In this document: in pieces, positions 1 to 7,354 of the stretch | Position numbering within the stretch: the stretch's first letter is position 1 | Layout of the letters: each line of letters begins with the position of its first letter | Origin: Synergistaceae bacterium | GTDB lineage: Bacteria > Synergistota > Synergistia > Synergistales > Synergistaceae | Direction of reading: 5' to 3' | NCBI GenBank assembly: GCA_031264605.1 | Contig: JAISDQ010000037.1 | Location: 1-11,238, forward strand | DNA length: 11,238 nucleotides | Translations under genes and position numbers: made by a program | The notes under the pieces: model-generated | Seen by the model: only the letters and a program-made list of their open reading frames with translations | The model's database searches: none | What the model was told of the DNA's origin: nothing

Positions 1-846
1 TCGGAAAACGAGTCGAACGCGTCGCTGTCAGCCGCCGCCTCTTTGGAAGCTATCAAAGACGCGGGACTCGCGCCGGACGACATTGATATGGTGATAGTGG
101 GCACGAATTCCCCCGACAGACTTATGCCGGGGGTGGGCCCCACGGTGCAGGCGATGATCGGCGCTTCGGGCTGCGGAGGGATGGACGTGCAGGCGGGCTG
201 CCCCGGAGCTTTGTACGGAGCGGTCGCCGCGGCGGGCGGGATAGCCTCCGGCATATGGAAAAACGTCGTAGTGATTGGCTCTGAAGCCATGAGCCGCCTG
301 CTCGACTGGAAACACAGGAGCACGTGCGTCCTCTTCGGCGACGGAGCGGGCGCCTGCGTGCTCGGAGAATATCGCGAAGGATCGATCAAAATCACGCACG
401 CCGACCTCGCGGCCGACGGGGAACATAGCGAACTCATTACCCTGCCGGCCGGGCTCGCCGCCGAGCCGGCGACAGAACAGACCGTCCGCGGCGGAAGGCA
501 TTTCATCAAGATGAACGGATCTGAGGTATTCAAATTCGTGAACCGAAAAATCCCCGGCTATCTCGAGAATTTTTGCGCGAATTGTGGTATAAAGACGGCG
601 GAAGTCGATTGGTGGATTTTTCATCAGGCAAATATCAGGATTTTGGACGGAATCGCGCGCAGAATGGATATTCCTATGGAAAAATTCGTAATAAACGTCG
701 ATAAATACGGCAACACGTCGGCGGCCTCTGTCATGATCGGTCTGCACGAAGCCAGAATGGACGGCAGAATAAAGCCCGGACAGCGCGTTTTGATGTGCAG
801 CTTCGGGGCGGGGATGACTTATGGGGCGATATTGATGGAATCGTAG
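1..846 (+). CDS. fabH: 3-oxoacyl-ACP synthase III (KAS III), 5'-truncated by window edge
   Basis: FabH condenses an acyl-CoA primer (typically acetyl-CoA) with malonyl-ACP to start fatty acid chains in the cytoplasm. The reading frame is open from base 1, and 281 residues remain. By comparison with E. coli FabH (about 317 aa), roughly the first 45 residues lie outside the window. The thiolase-fold catalytic triad is visible: Cys at 199-201 in DVQAGCPG, His at 622-624 in IFHQANIRIL, and Asn at 712-714 in YGNTSAAS. The FGDGAGA and closing FGAGMTYGAIL motifs are also present. A Pro follows the catalytic Cys where E. coli has Ala. The TTG at 43 is internal and not the true start. It is the first visible gene of the fab operon, ending in TAG 24 bases before fabK. 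Family assignment is secure; primer preference is not readable. Confidence 0.96.
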   Translation, partial: SENESNASLSAAASLEAIKDAGLAPDDIDMVIVGTNSPDRLMPGVGPTVQAMIGASGCGGMDVQAGCPGALYGAVAAAGGIASGIWKNVVVIGSEAMSRLLDWKHRSTCVLFGDGAGACVLGEYREGSIKITHADLAADGEHSELITLPAGLAAEPATEQTVRGGRHFIKMNGSEVFKFVNRKIPGYLENFCANCGIKTAEVDWWIFHQANIRILDGIARRMDIPMEKFVINVDKYGNTSAASVMIGLHEARMDGRIKPGQRVLMCSFGAGMTYGAILMES

Positions 847-870
847 CGGACGGTGGGAGGCTGAGGCGTT

Positions 871-1821
871 ATGATGTTCAGTTCAAACAGGATAACGAAA
901 CTCTTGAATATCAAATATCCTATAATTCAGGGCGCGATGGCCTGGGTGGCGGACGCGGATCTCGCGGCGGCCGTGAGCAACGGCGGCGGGCTGGGTATAA
1001 TAGCCGCCGGCAATATGCCGCCGGAAGCTCTCGACAGGGAATTGGTAAAAATACGCGCGCTCACCGACAAACCCTTCGGACTCAACATCATGCTCATGTC
1101 GTCCACGGCGGAGGACGTGCTCGAACTCGCCGCGCGTCATAAAGTCCCGGTCGTCACCACGGGAGCGGGACTGCCCGGCAAGGTCATCGAACGCCTTCTG
1201 CCCCTTGGCACGATCGTGATACCGGTCATAGCGTCCGTCGCCCACGCGGAACGCGTCGAAAAACAGGGCGCGAGAGCGGTTATAGCCGAGGGAATGGAGG
1301 CCGGCGGGCATATAGGCGATATCACCACTATGGCTCTTTCCGCGCAAGTCACGCGCGCGGTAAAAATTCCGGTCATAACGGCGGGCGGCGTAGCCGACGG
1401 CAGGGGAATGCTGGCAGCGTTCGCCCTCGGCGCCGACGGCGTTCAGATGGGGACGAGATTCGTGTGCGCCGCTGAGTGCAACGCGCACGGCAATTTCAAG
1501 ATGAAAATAATCGGCGCCAACGACCGCAGCACGATTGTGACGGGCCGTACGCTGAAACATCCCGTGAGATGCATCAAGAACAAGTTCACGCAGATGTTCG
1601 CGGAGATGGAGGACGCGCACTCCGCCATAGAAGACCTGGACAAATTCGGCTCCGGCAAATTGCGCGCGGCTGTGGCGGACGGCGACATGGAACACGGTTC
1701 CGTGATGTCGGGACAGATAGCGGGGCTTGTGAGCAAAATCCAGCCGGCAAGGGAAATAATCGAAGAAGTGGTGAACGAAGCCGCGAAATTGGCCGGCGAT
1801 ATCGGCCGCCGTTTCGAATGA
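871..1821 (+). CDS. fabK: FMN-dependent enoyl-ACP reductase II
   Basis: FabK performs the last reduction of each elongation cycle (trans-2-enoyl-ACP to acyl-ACP), using NAD(P)H and FMN. It is a TIM-barrel of the nitronate monooxygenase/2-nitropropane dioxygenase superfamily. The 316 residues match the family length and resemble streptococcal FabK from end to end: YPIIQGAMAWVAD near residue 16, PFGLNIMLMS near 68, VVTTGAG near 94, EGMEAGGHIG at 140-149 with the conserved His147, the phosphate-binding TAGGVADG at 170-177 and GVQMGTRF at 190-197. The C-terminal GSVMSGQIAGLVSK is FabK-typical and supports enoyl reductase over a generic nitronate monooxygenase. GGGAGG-like Shine-Dalgarno (GGAGG at 856-860) lies 10 bases before ATG 871; ATG 874 is an alternative start. 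No FabI is seen here. FabK enzymes are known to be poorly inhibited by triclosan. Confidence 0.96.
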   Translation: MMFSSNRITKLLNIKYPIIQGAMAWVADADLAAAVSNGGGLGIIAAGNMPPEALDRELVKIRALTDKPFGLNIMLMSSTAEDVLELAARHKVPVVTTGAGLPGKVIERLLPLGTIVIPVIASVAHAERVEKQGARAVIAEGMEAGGHIGDITTMALSAQVTRAVKIPVITAGGVADGRGMLAAFALGADGVQMGTRFVCAAECNAHGNFKMKIIGANDRSTIVTGRTLKHPVRCIKNKFTQMFAEMEDAHSAIEDLDKFGSGKLRAAVADGDMEHGSVMSGQIAGLVSKIQPAREIIEEVVNEAAKLAGDIGRRFE

Positions 1822-1836
1822 CACGGGAGGGTTGCT

Positions 1837-2796
1837 ATGTCTGATTACGATTGCGCTATTGTCTTTCCGGGGCAGGGCGCCCAGGAAGTTGGGATGGGAC
1901 GCGATTTCCGCGGCGCGTACGCGGTCTCGCGCGACGTGTTCGACGAAGCCGACGAGGCAGTCGGCTTCAAATTGTCGAAAATCATTTTCGAGGGCCCCGA
2001 GGACGAGCTGACCAAAACGGCGATCACCCAGCCGGCGATACTCGTGACGAGCGTGGCGATTCTGCGCGCGGTCGGGCATGAACTCGGGAAAGAACCGCGC
2101 CCGAAGTTCTACGCCGGACACAGCCTGGGCGAATACACGGCCCTCGTCGCGGACGGAGTCCTGACCCTGGGCGACGCCGCGAGGCTCGTGCACAAACGCG
2201 GGGCTCTCATGCAGGAAGCGGTTCCGCTGGGCGAGGGCGCGATGGCGGCCGTGATGGGACTCGACATGGCGGCGGCCTTGGAAGTATGCGCCCTGGCGGC
2301 TGGGAGTGAAGTTTGCGGCCCGGCTAACGTCAACTCGCCGGGCCAGATAGTGATATCCGGGAATGCCGGAGCCGTGGCCCGAGCGGGGGAGATCGCGAAG
2401 GAGCGCGGCGCTTCCAGGGTCATTCCCCTGAAAGTGAGCGCGCCTTTCCACTGCGCCCTGATGCGTCCTGTGGCGGACAAACTGATGGAAGCGTTCGCGG
2501 CGTGCGATTGGAAGGAACCCAAAATCCCCATAATGGCAAACGCGGACGCGAGCGCCAAGGAGAGCGCGGACGCCATAAAGTCCGCTCTGTACGAACAAAC
2601 GTACAAGCCGGTGCTGTGGGCCGACGGCGTTTTGTCCATGGCGGGCGCCGGAGCGAAACGTTTCGCTGAGTTCGGCCCCGGAAACGTCCTCTCCGGTTTG
2701 ATCAAACGAACGGCAAAGGGCGTCCCGGCGTTATCAGTCAATAAAATCGCGGACGTCGGGAAAGCGGTCGATTTTCTGAACGGAGCGGCGCAATGA
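1837..2796 (+). CDS. fabD: malonyl-CoA:ACP transacylase
   Basis: FabD moves malonyl groups from malonyl-CoA to the phosphopantetheine arm of ACP, supplying the extender unit for FabH and FabF. The 319-residue protein has the usual length. The N-terminal FPGQGAQ loop is at 10-16, the nucleophile elbow GHSLGEY at 94-100 puts the catalytic Ser at 96, a conserved Arg at 121 (HKRG) should hold the malonyl carboxylate, and the catalytic His is 205 in SAPFHCALM. The ferredoxin-like small subdomain shows NVNSPGQIVISG near residue 164. GGGAGG at 1825-1830 sits 6 bases before the ATG, so the start is well supported. Its stop overlaps the fabG start (ATGA), implying translational coupling. Confidence 0.97.
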   Translation: MSDYDCAIVFPGQGAQEVGMGRDFRGAYAVSRDVFDEADEAVGFKLSKIIFEGPEDELTKTAITQPAILVTSVAILRAVGHELGKEPRPKFYAGHSLGEYTALVADGVLTLGDAARLVHKRGALMQEAVPLGEGAMAAVMGLDMAAALEVCALAAGSEVCGPANVNSPGQIVISGNAGAVARAGEIAKERGASRVIPLKVSAPFHCALMRPVADKLMEAFAACDWKEPKIPIMANADASAKESADAIKSALYEQTYKPVLWADGVLSMAGAGAKRFAEFGPGNVLSGLIKRTAKGVPALSVNKIADVGKAVDFLNGAAQ

Positions 2797-3530
2797 GCGG
2801 CAGGGTGGCGCTTGTGACGGGAGCGGGCAGGGGGATAGGGCGCGCGATAGCCCTCGCCCTGGGGGCGAGGGGGTATAAAGTCGCGCTGAACTACCGAAAC
2901 TCCGCGGCCGAGGCCGACGAAGCAGCGGCCCTGATAAACGGCGGCGGCGGAACGGCGGCGGTATTTCAGGCCGACGTATCGGCCGAGGAACAGGCGAAAT
3001 CTCTCGTGGACGCGGCGGAGGCCCGTTTCGGCCCCGTAGAGATACTGGTGAACAACGCCGGGATCACGCGCGACAGCCTGCTCATGCGAATGAAGGATTC
3101 CGACTGGGACGACGTCCTGAGGACGAATCTCTCTTCGGTTTTTTACTGTACGCGGGCGGTAGTTCGCGGTATGATGAAAGCGAGGTTCGGAAGGATAATA
3201 GCCATAAGTTCCGTCTCGGGACTGGTTGGCAACGCCGGACAAGCCAATTACGCGGCCGCGAAGGCCGGCGTCATGGGTTTCATCAAGAGCGTGGCGCGCG
3301 AGGGCGCTTCGCGCGGCGTCACGGCGAACGTGGTCGCGCCCGGTTTCATCGAAACCGACATGACTGACGCGCTGCCGGATGAAATAAAAAAATCGCTCGT
3401 CTCGGCCATTCCGGCCGGCAGATACGGATCACCCAAAGACGTCGCCGAAGCCGTCGCCTACCTGGCGTCGGAAGAGGCGGGATACGTGACGGGACAGACG
3501 CTTGCCGTCGACGGCGGCATGACGATGTGA
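2793..3530 (+). CDS. fabG: 3-oxoacyl-ACP reductase (SDR family)
   Basis: FabG reduces 3-oxoacyl-ACP to (R)-3-hydroxyacyl-ACP with NADPH, the first reduction of the elongation cycle. It is a classical short-chain dehydrogenase of 245 residues, the typical size. The Rossmann motif TGAGRGIG is at 9-16, NNAG at 87-90 and the catalytic Asn at 112. Ser140, Tyr153 and Lys157 lie in ISSVSG and NYAAAKAG. The carboxy end (GYVTGQTLAVDGGMTM) is the standard FabG ending. The start overlaps the fabD stop by 4 bases, with GGAG at 2782-2785 inside the fabD coding region. The ACP-binding basic patch cannot be judged by eye, but the location between fabD and acpP makes FabG far more likely than another SDR. 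Confidence 0.97.
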   Translation: MSGRVALVTGAGRGIGRAIALALGARGYKVALNYRNSAAEADEAAALINGGGGTAAVFQADVSAEEQAKSLVDAAEARFGPVEILVNNAGITRDSLLMRMKDSDWDDVLRTNLSSVFYCTRAVVRGMMKARFGRIIAISSVSGLVGNAGQANYAAAKAGVMGFIKSVAREGASRGVTANVVAPGFIETDMTDALPDEIKKSLVSAIPAGRYGSPKDVAEAVAYLASEEAGYVTGQTLAVDGGMTM

Positions 3531-3538
3531 AGGATCGG

Positions 3539-3547
3539 AAGGAGGTG
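3539..3547 (+). promoter_or_regulatory. strong Shine-Dalgarno for acpP
   Basis: AAGGAGGTG is close to a full complement of the 16S rRNA 3' end and sits 7 bases before the acpP ATG (9 bases measured from AGGAGG). It is the strongest ribosome site in the window. This fits the need for acyl carrier protein in large excess over the enzymes encoded beside it. Confidence 0.85.
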
Positions 3548-3554
3548 TTACCTG

Positions 3555-3827
3555 ATGCAATCCGATGAAAACGCGAAAAATGAGGATGAGATACTGGCAA
3601 AACTCAAGGCGTTGGTTATCGACCGCCTCAACGTGGAGGAAGAGCAGATTAAGCCCGACGCTTCATTCGTAGAGGACCTGGGCGCCGACTCACTCGATAT
3701 CGTGGAACTCATAATGGGCATCGAGGAAGAATTCGATGTCGAGATCCCCGACGAGGACGCGGAGAAACTCAGAAACGTTGGAGATGCCCTCGCGTACGTC
3801 AAACAAAAACTTGGCGTAGAGGGCTGA
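3555..3827 (+). CDS. acpP: acyl carrier protein
   Basis: This small acidic four-helix carrier holds growing acyl chains on 4'-phosphopantetheine for all the enzymes around it. It has 90 residues, a little longer than the usual 75-80 because of a polar N-terminal extension (MQSDENAKNEDE). The prosthetic group attachment motif is DLGADSLDIVE with Ser46. Helix II after it (ELIMGIEEEFDVEIPDEDAEK) is strongly acidic, as needed for docking partner enzymes. A 24-base gap with a near-perfect Shine-Dalgarno separates it from fabG, and a hairpin lies just beyond its stop. A shorter protein starting inside the polar extension is not suggested by any in-frame ATG. Confidence 0.97.
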   Translation: MQSDENAKNEDEILAKLKALVIDRLNVEEEQIKPDASFVEDLGADSLDIVELIMGIEEEFDVEIPDEDAEKLRNVGDALAYVKQKLGVEG

Positions 3828-3838
3828 TTTTTGGCAAT

Positions 3839-3867
3839 GGGGGTCCGTTCGCGCGGCGAGCGCCCCC
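3839..3867 (+). other. stem-loop in the acpP-fabF gap
   Basis: The gap can form a GC-rich hairpin: GGGGG (3839-3843) pairs with CCCCC (3863-3867), a 2-base bulge follows, then CGTTCGC (3846-3852) pairs with GCGAGCG (3856-3862, one G-T pair) around a 3-base loop. No T-run follows, so it is not a classical intrinsic terminator. By inference it may stabilise the acpP message 3' end, cause partial termination, or be cut by an RNase, lowering fabF relative to acpP. Confidence 0.6.
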
Positions 3868-3877
3868 TGCCTCTATT

Positions 3878-3883
3878 GAGGAG
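3878..3883 (+). promoter_or_regulatory. Shine-Dalgarno that sets the fabF start
   Basis: GAGGAG lies 7 bases before GTG 3891. It selects that codon over the in-frame TTG at 3831, which would add 20 residues with no family similarity and would translate through the gap hairpin. Confidence 0.8.
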
Positions 3884-3890
3884 TGGTTCT

Positions 3891-5126
3891 GTGAGAAGAA
3901 TCGTCATAACCGGCTTGGGAGTCGTAAGCCCCATAGGCTGCGGCAGGGACGATTACTGGCATGCTCTTGCGGAAGGGCGCAACGGGGTGGATGCGATATC
4001 CCTCTTCGACACCGCCGGTCATACCGCCAGGATCGCGGCCGAAGTGAAAAACTTCAACGTGGAGCCGTGGCTCGATAAAAAGGACGCCCGCAAGACCGAC
4101 AGGGTCATACATTTCGTGATACCGGCGACGGACATGGCCGTCAAAGACGCCGGGCTCGCGCTAGCCGAAGAAGACCGCACGAGGATAGGGGTTTATATCG
4201 GCAGCGGCGAGGGAGGCATAACCACCACCCACGAAAATTACGACGTGCTGAAAGAGAAGGGCCCTTCGAGGGTCAGTCCGTTTTTTATACCGATGATGCT
4301 GAGCAACATGCCCGCCGCCTACACCGCCATGAGGTTCGGCGCGCAGGGCCCGAACATGGCCGTGGTGACGGCCTGCTCGACGGCCACGCACTGCATGGGC
4401 GAGGCGATGCACGCGATACGGAGGGGCGACGCCGACGTGATGATAGTGGGCGGCGTGGAGGCGGCGATCACGCCCATCGCCATAGCCGGCTTCGCCAACA
4501 TGAAGGCCCTTTCCACGAGAAACGACGACCCGGCGCACGCGTCCCGTCCCTTCGACGTCGAACGCGACGGGTTCGTTATGGGCGAGGGCGCCGGAATACT
4601 GATATTCGAGGAACTCGAACGCGCGAAATCCAGGGGCGCGCACATTTACGCCGAGGTGACCGGCTACGCCAACACCTGCGACGCGTATCACATCACCGCC
4701 CCCGCGCCGGAGGGCGAGGGCACGGTCAGGGCGATCAGCTTGGCGCTCAAAATGGCGGGATGGAACGCGGAACAGGTCGACCTTTACAACGCCCACGGGA
4801 CGTCCACGCCGCTGAACGATAAAACCGAGAGCGCGGCGATACGCCGTATATTCGGGGACTACGCGGACAAATTGCCGGTGCAGGCGACCAAATCGATGAT
4901 CGGGCACTGCCTCGGAGCGGCGGGCGCGGTAGAGACCATCGCGGCGATAATGGCGATAGAGCGCGGTTTGATACATCCGACCGTCAACTACGAACATCCT
5001 GACCCGGAATGTTCCGTGAACGTCTCGGCAAAAGCGATGGAGCGGCGCGTCGACAGGGTCATAATCAACAACGCCGGATTCGGCGGACACAACGGGGTAT
5101 TGGCGATAGAACGACTGCCGGGTTGA
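3891..5126 (+). CDS. fabF: 3-oxoacyl-ACP synthase II
   Basis: FabF elongates acyl-ACP by condensation with malonyl-ACP. Starting at GTG 3891 the protein is 411 residues, close to E. coli FabF (413), and opens with the family-typical RRIVITGLGVVSPIG. Catalytic residues: Cys162 in TACSTATH, His302 in NAHGTSTPLND, Lys334 and His339 in KSMIGHCLGAAG. The GEGAG motif is near 231 and the C-terminus ends in NNAGFGGHNG, as in KAS II rather than KAS I. A 63-base gap with a hairpin separates it from acpP, the largest spacing in the operon; rnc begins 5 bases after its stop. FabB is the only real alternative and is less likely in this gene order. Confidence 0.96.
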   Translation: MRRIVITGLGVVSPIGCGRDDYWHALAEGRNGVDAISLFDTAGHTARIAAEVKNFNVEPWLDKKDARKTDRVIHFVIPATDMAVKDAGLALAEEDRTRIGVYIGSGEGGITTTHENYDVLKEKGPSRVSPFFIPMMLSNMPAAYTAMRFGAQGPNMAVVTACSTATHCMGEAMHAIRRGDADVMIVGGVEAAITPIAIAGFANMKALSTRNDDPAHASRPFDVERDGFVMGEGAGILIFEELERAKSRGAHIYAEVTGYANTCDAYHITAPAPEGEGTVRAISLALKMAGWNAEQVDLYNAHGTSTPLNDKTESAAIRRIFGDYADKLPVQATKSMIGHCLGAAGAVETIAAIMAIERGLIHPTVNYEHPDPECSVNVSAKAMERRVDRVIINNAGFGGHNGVLAIERLPG

Positions 5127-5131
5127 AACCT

Positions 5132-5842
5132 ATGCGGCGCGAACACTGTCTGGAACGGGAACTTGGCTATTCTTTCCGGGACCGCGAACTTTTAGAAGAA
5201 GCGCTGACTCACGCGTCTTACGCGAACGAAAACGGGCGCGTCTGCAATGAACGGCTCGAATTTCTGGGAGACGCGGTGTTGGGGTTGTGCGTCTCGGAAA
5301 TTTTGTATTCCTCTCACGGAGATATGAACGAGGGAAGACTTTCGAAAGCGAGATCGCAAGTGGTCAGGGAGACGGCGCTGGCCTCCTGGGCCCGTGCCAT
5401 ACGCCTGCCCGAAACGCTGAAATTGGGCAAGGGCTTGGAATATCAGGGAGGCAGAGCGAACCAATCCATAATGGCCGACGCGATGGAAGCCGTATTGGGG
5501 GCTGTCTTTCTCGACGGAGGCTACAAGGCTTCAATGGACGTGGTTACAAACCTTCTGCGCCGCGTGGAATCGACCGCTTCTTCCTGCGTCGGCGAGACTG
5601 AAGCCAAAGACGCCAAGTCGGCGTTGCAGGAGTTCTTGCAGGCGGAGGGAAGCAAACCTCCGGTTTACCGGCTCACCAAACGGACGGGGCCCGATCACGC
5701 CGCCACGTATGAGGTCGAGGCGGCGGTCGATGGTTGCGTTCTCGCCGTAGGAAAGGGCAGTTCAATAAAGACGGCGGAGTTCGCCGCCGCGAAACAGGCT
5801 TTCAGAGCGCTCTCCGAGCGGAAACGGACGCAATCGCGTTGA
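5132..5842 (+). CDS. rnc: ribonuclease III
   Basis: RNase III cleaves double-stranded RNA, maturing rRNA precursors and processing some mRNAs. It has 236 residues. The endonuclease domain (about 1-150) carries NERLEFLGDAVL at 39-50. Glu40, Glu43, Asp47, Glu67, Asp116 and Glu119 align at a constant offset of +2 with E. coli Glu38, Glu41, Asp45, Glu65, Asp114 and Glu117, so the metal site is intact. The double-stranded RNA-binding domain runs about 158-228 and ends with a typical KTAEFAAAKQAF helix. The chosen start is ATG 5132, 5 bases after the fabF stop. It has no good Shine-Dalgarno, so translation is probably coupled to fabF. Longer in-frame extensions read through fabF and lack similarity. 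rnc following fabF is a common bacterial arrangement. Confidence 0.95.
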   Translation: MRREHCLERELGYSFRDRELLEEALTHASYANENGRVCNERLEFLGDAVLGLCVSEILYSSHGDMNEGRLSKARSQVVRETALASWARAIRLPETLKLGKGLEYQGGRANQSIMADAMEAVLGAVFLDGGYKASMDVVTNLLRRVESTASSCVGETEAKDAKSALQEFLQAEGSKPPVYRLTKRTGPDHAATYEVEAAVDGCVLAVGKGSSIKTAEFAAAKQAFRALSERKRTQSR

Positions 5843-6669
5843 GCCGCCGGGGTTTGCGCCTGATGATGTTTTTCGCGTGCGTGGTCTGTGTGATTATGGG
5901 CGCGGCGGAGACGCGCGCGGCGGAGACGCCTCCGACGGTATACGCGTCGCTTCCGTGGCTTGCCGGAATTACCCGCTTCATAGCGGGAACCACCGCCGAC
6001 ATAAAGGAAGCGTCCCTGTGGAACGCGTCCGGCGCGCTGCGGATACCACAAAGACTTCCCCAGGGCGCGCGCCTAGTGGCGCTCGACCCGGCCGACGCGT
6101 CCCGTTTCAGCATGGCGAAAGGGTCTCCGGGGCTTTATCTGCTCTACGAAAATTTGCCCATAGAGGAACACGAACGCGGCACGTTGCCCTTCAATCCGTC
6201 GGTTCTTCCTTTTTTGAGCCAGCGTCTCCTGAAAGTGCTGTGCGAGATAATACCGGATAATTATTCCTTTTATCAGAGAAGGCTCGCCGAATTCCAATCG
6301 CGCCTGGAGAGTTCGGTGGAAGTCGGGCGGAGCCTCATCGGAACAATATCCGTCCTCGACCTCACCGGCTCGGTCAGTCCCTGGGTTCGCGCGGCCTGCG
6401 GACACGCGGTGCGGCCTCCCCGCGAATTATGGGACGCGTGGACGGGCAACACGCGCACCGCCGATCTCGCGCTCGCGATCAAAGAAGCCGAATCGCGAAA
6501 CTGGTGGGTAATAACCGATCCCTGGACTCCCCAGCAAATCAAAACGAGGATATCCGCCTCGCCCAGACTGATTTCAATTACCCTGCCCAAGACCGGACAG
6601 GAATTCTTCGACTACCTGCACGCGATTTACCTGGAAATCTGGACGGCCGTCGAGACGCCGCGCAAGTAA
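5839..6669 (+). CDS. secreted TroA/ZnuA-like solute-binding protein, divergent
   Basis: I do not recognise a named gene. From TTG 5839 (overlapping the rnc stop as TTGA) the protein has 276 residues. It has a basic start (RRGLR), a hydrophobic stretch at about 8-23 and a possible signal cleavage near 23-28, so export is likely; there is no lipobox. The pattern resembles cluster A-I metal-binding proteins of ABC importers: a first strand VYASLPWLAGITRFIAG, a middle helix like the TroA backbone (IIPDNYSFYQRRLAEFQSRL, about 138-156), and a C-terminal half with a helix-strand pattern (LALAIKEAESRNWWVITDP, then ISITLPKTGQEFFDYLHAIYLEIWTAV). The usual DPHxW-type histidine ligands are not seen; the only mature-region His residues are at 111, 189 and 261. 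ATG 5863 is an alternative start but removes the basic region. No ABC importer subunits are adjacent. Homology is by pattern only. Confidence 0.6.
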   Translation: MSRRGLRLMMFFACVVCVIMGAAETRAAETPPTVYASLPWLAGITRFIAGTTADIKEASLWNASGALRIPQRLPQGARLVALDPADASRFSMAKGSPGLYLLYENLPIEEHERGTLPFNPSVLPFLSQRLLKVLCEIIPDNYSFYQRRLAEFQSRLESSVEVGRSLIGTISVLDLTGSVSPWVRAACGHAVRPPRELWDAWTGNTRTADLALAIKEAESRNWWVITDPWTPQQIKTRISASPRLISITLPKTGQEFFDYLHAIYLEIWTAVETPRK

Positions 6670-6673
6670 AATA

Positions 6674-7354
6674 ATGAATACCGTCATGATCGTCGACGAT
6701 GATCCGTGCATCCGTGAACTTGTAAGCGCGGTGCTCAAAAACGAGGGCTTCATCATTTTTGAAGCGTCCGACGGGCGGGACGCCCTGCTGCAAATGACGG
6801 ACGCAATTCCTGACCTGTGTGTCATTGACCTTATGATGCCGGGTATGGACGGCTTTGATTTGTGCCGGAAACTCCGGCGATATTATGAAGATATACCGAT
6901 ACTCATGCTGACCGCGCTGGATGACATCAGCCAAAAAACCAGGGGTTATGAGCTTGGAACGGATGATTACCTCACGAAACCTTTCAAATCCGCGGAGCTT
7001 GTCATGAGGATAAAGGCGCTGCTCCGGCGCTGTAAAATTGCCCATTCCGAAACCCTGCGTATTGGAAAATTGACGATCGACAGCAGCAGCCATACGATTT
7101 ACGCGGACGGCGAACGCGCCGAGGATATCGCGCCCAAGGAGTTTGAGGTTCTTTATAAACTTGCCCGCTCGCAAGGTAAAATAATATCGCGAAACGAGTT
7201 TATCAAAGACATATGGGGTTATGATTTCGAGGGAAACGAGAGGACGCTGGACGTTCACATCAACCGTTTGCGCGAGAGATTTCCCGCGGAGCGATACGGT
7301 TTCAAGATTACCGCCATTCGCGGCATTGGCTATCGGCCGGAGGCGCTGAAATGA
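6674..7354 (+). CDS. OmpR/PhoB-family response regulator
   Basis: This is a DNA-binding regulator activated by phosphorylation from the kinase encoded next. It has 226 residues. The receiver domain (about 1-118) holds the acidic pocket Asp8-10, phospho-acceptor Asp52 in VIDLMMPGMDG, Thr80 and Lys102 (TKPF). The winged-helix effector domain (about 128-223) contains APKEFEVLYKLARSQGKIISR, ERTLDVHINRLRERF and the C-terminal hairpin IRGIGYRPE. The ATG lies 4 bases after the preceding stop, and I see no Shine-Dalgarno before it. Translation may therefore depend on the upstream gene, or an insertion joint may lie here. Composition changes at this gene: 7141-7200 is 40% GC by count, against 70% in 2161-2220 of fabD. 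It overlaps the kinase start by 4 bases. The likely target is the repeat array at 8404-8441. Confidence 0.93.
   Translation: MNTVMIVDDDPCIRELVSAVLKNEGFIIFEASDGRDALLQMTDAIPDLCVIDLMMPGMDGFDLCRKLRRYYEDIPILMLTALDDISQKTRGYELGTDDYLTKPFKSAELVMRIKALLRRCKIAHSETLRIGKLTIDSSSHTIYADGERAEDIAPKEFEVLYKLARSQGKIISRNEFIKDIWGYDFEGNERTLDVHINRLRERFPAERYGFKITAIRGIGYRPEALK

Noticed and set aside
883..2598. 571-codon open frame on the minus strand across fabK and fabD
   Set aside because: It is a shadow of GC-rich coding sequence. It is Arg/His rich with no family motifs, lies antisense to two intact enzymes, and runs across the fabK-fabD gap without regard to it.
3831..3890. 20-residue N-terminal extension of FabF from TTG 3831
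   Set aside because: No Shine-Dalgarno for TTG, no FabF similarity, and it would cross the hairpin. GTG 3891 has GAGGAG at the right distance and the family-typical first residues.
4161..5090. 309-codon open frame antisense to fabF
   Set aside because: Same composition effect; a low-complexity Arg/Val/His pattern with no recognisable domain or ribosome site.
5009..5131. Longer RNase III start inside fabF
   Set aside because: The extra 41 residues are an out-of-frame reading of the conserved FabF C-terminus and precede the normal RNase III N-terminus.
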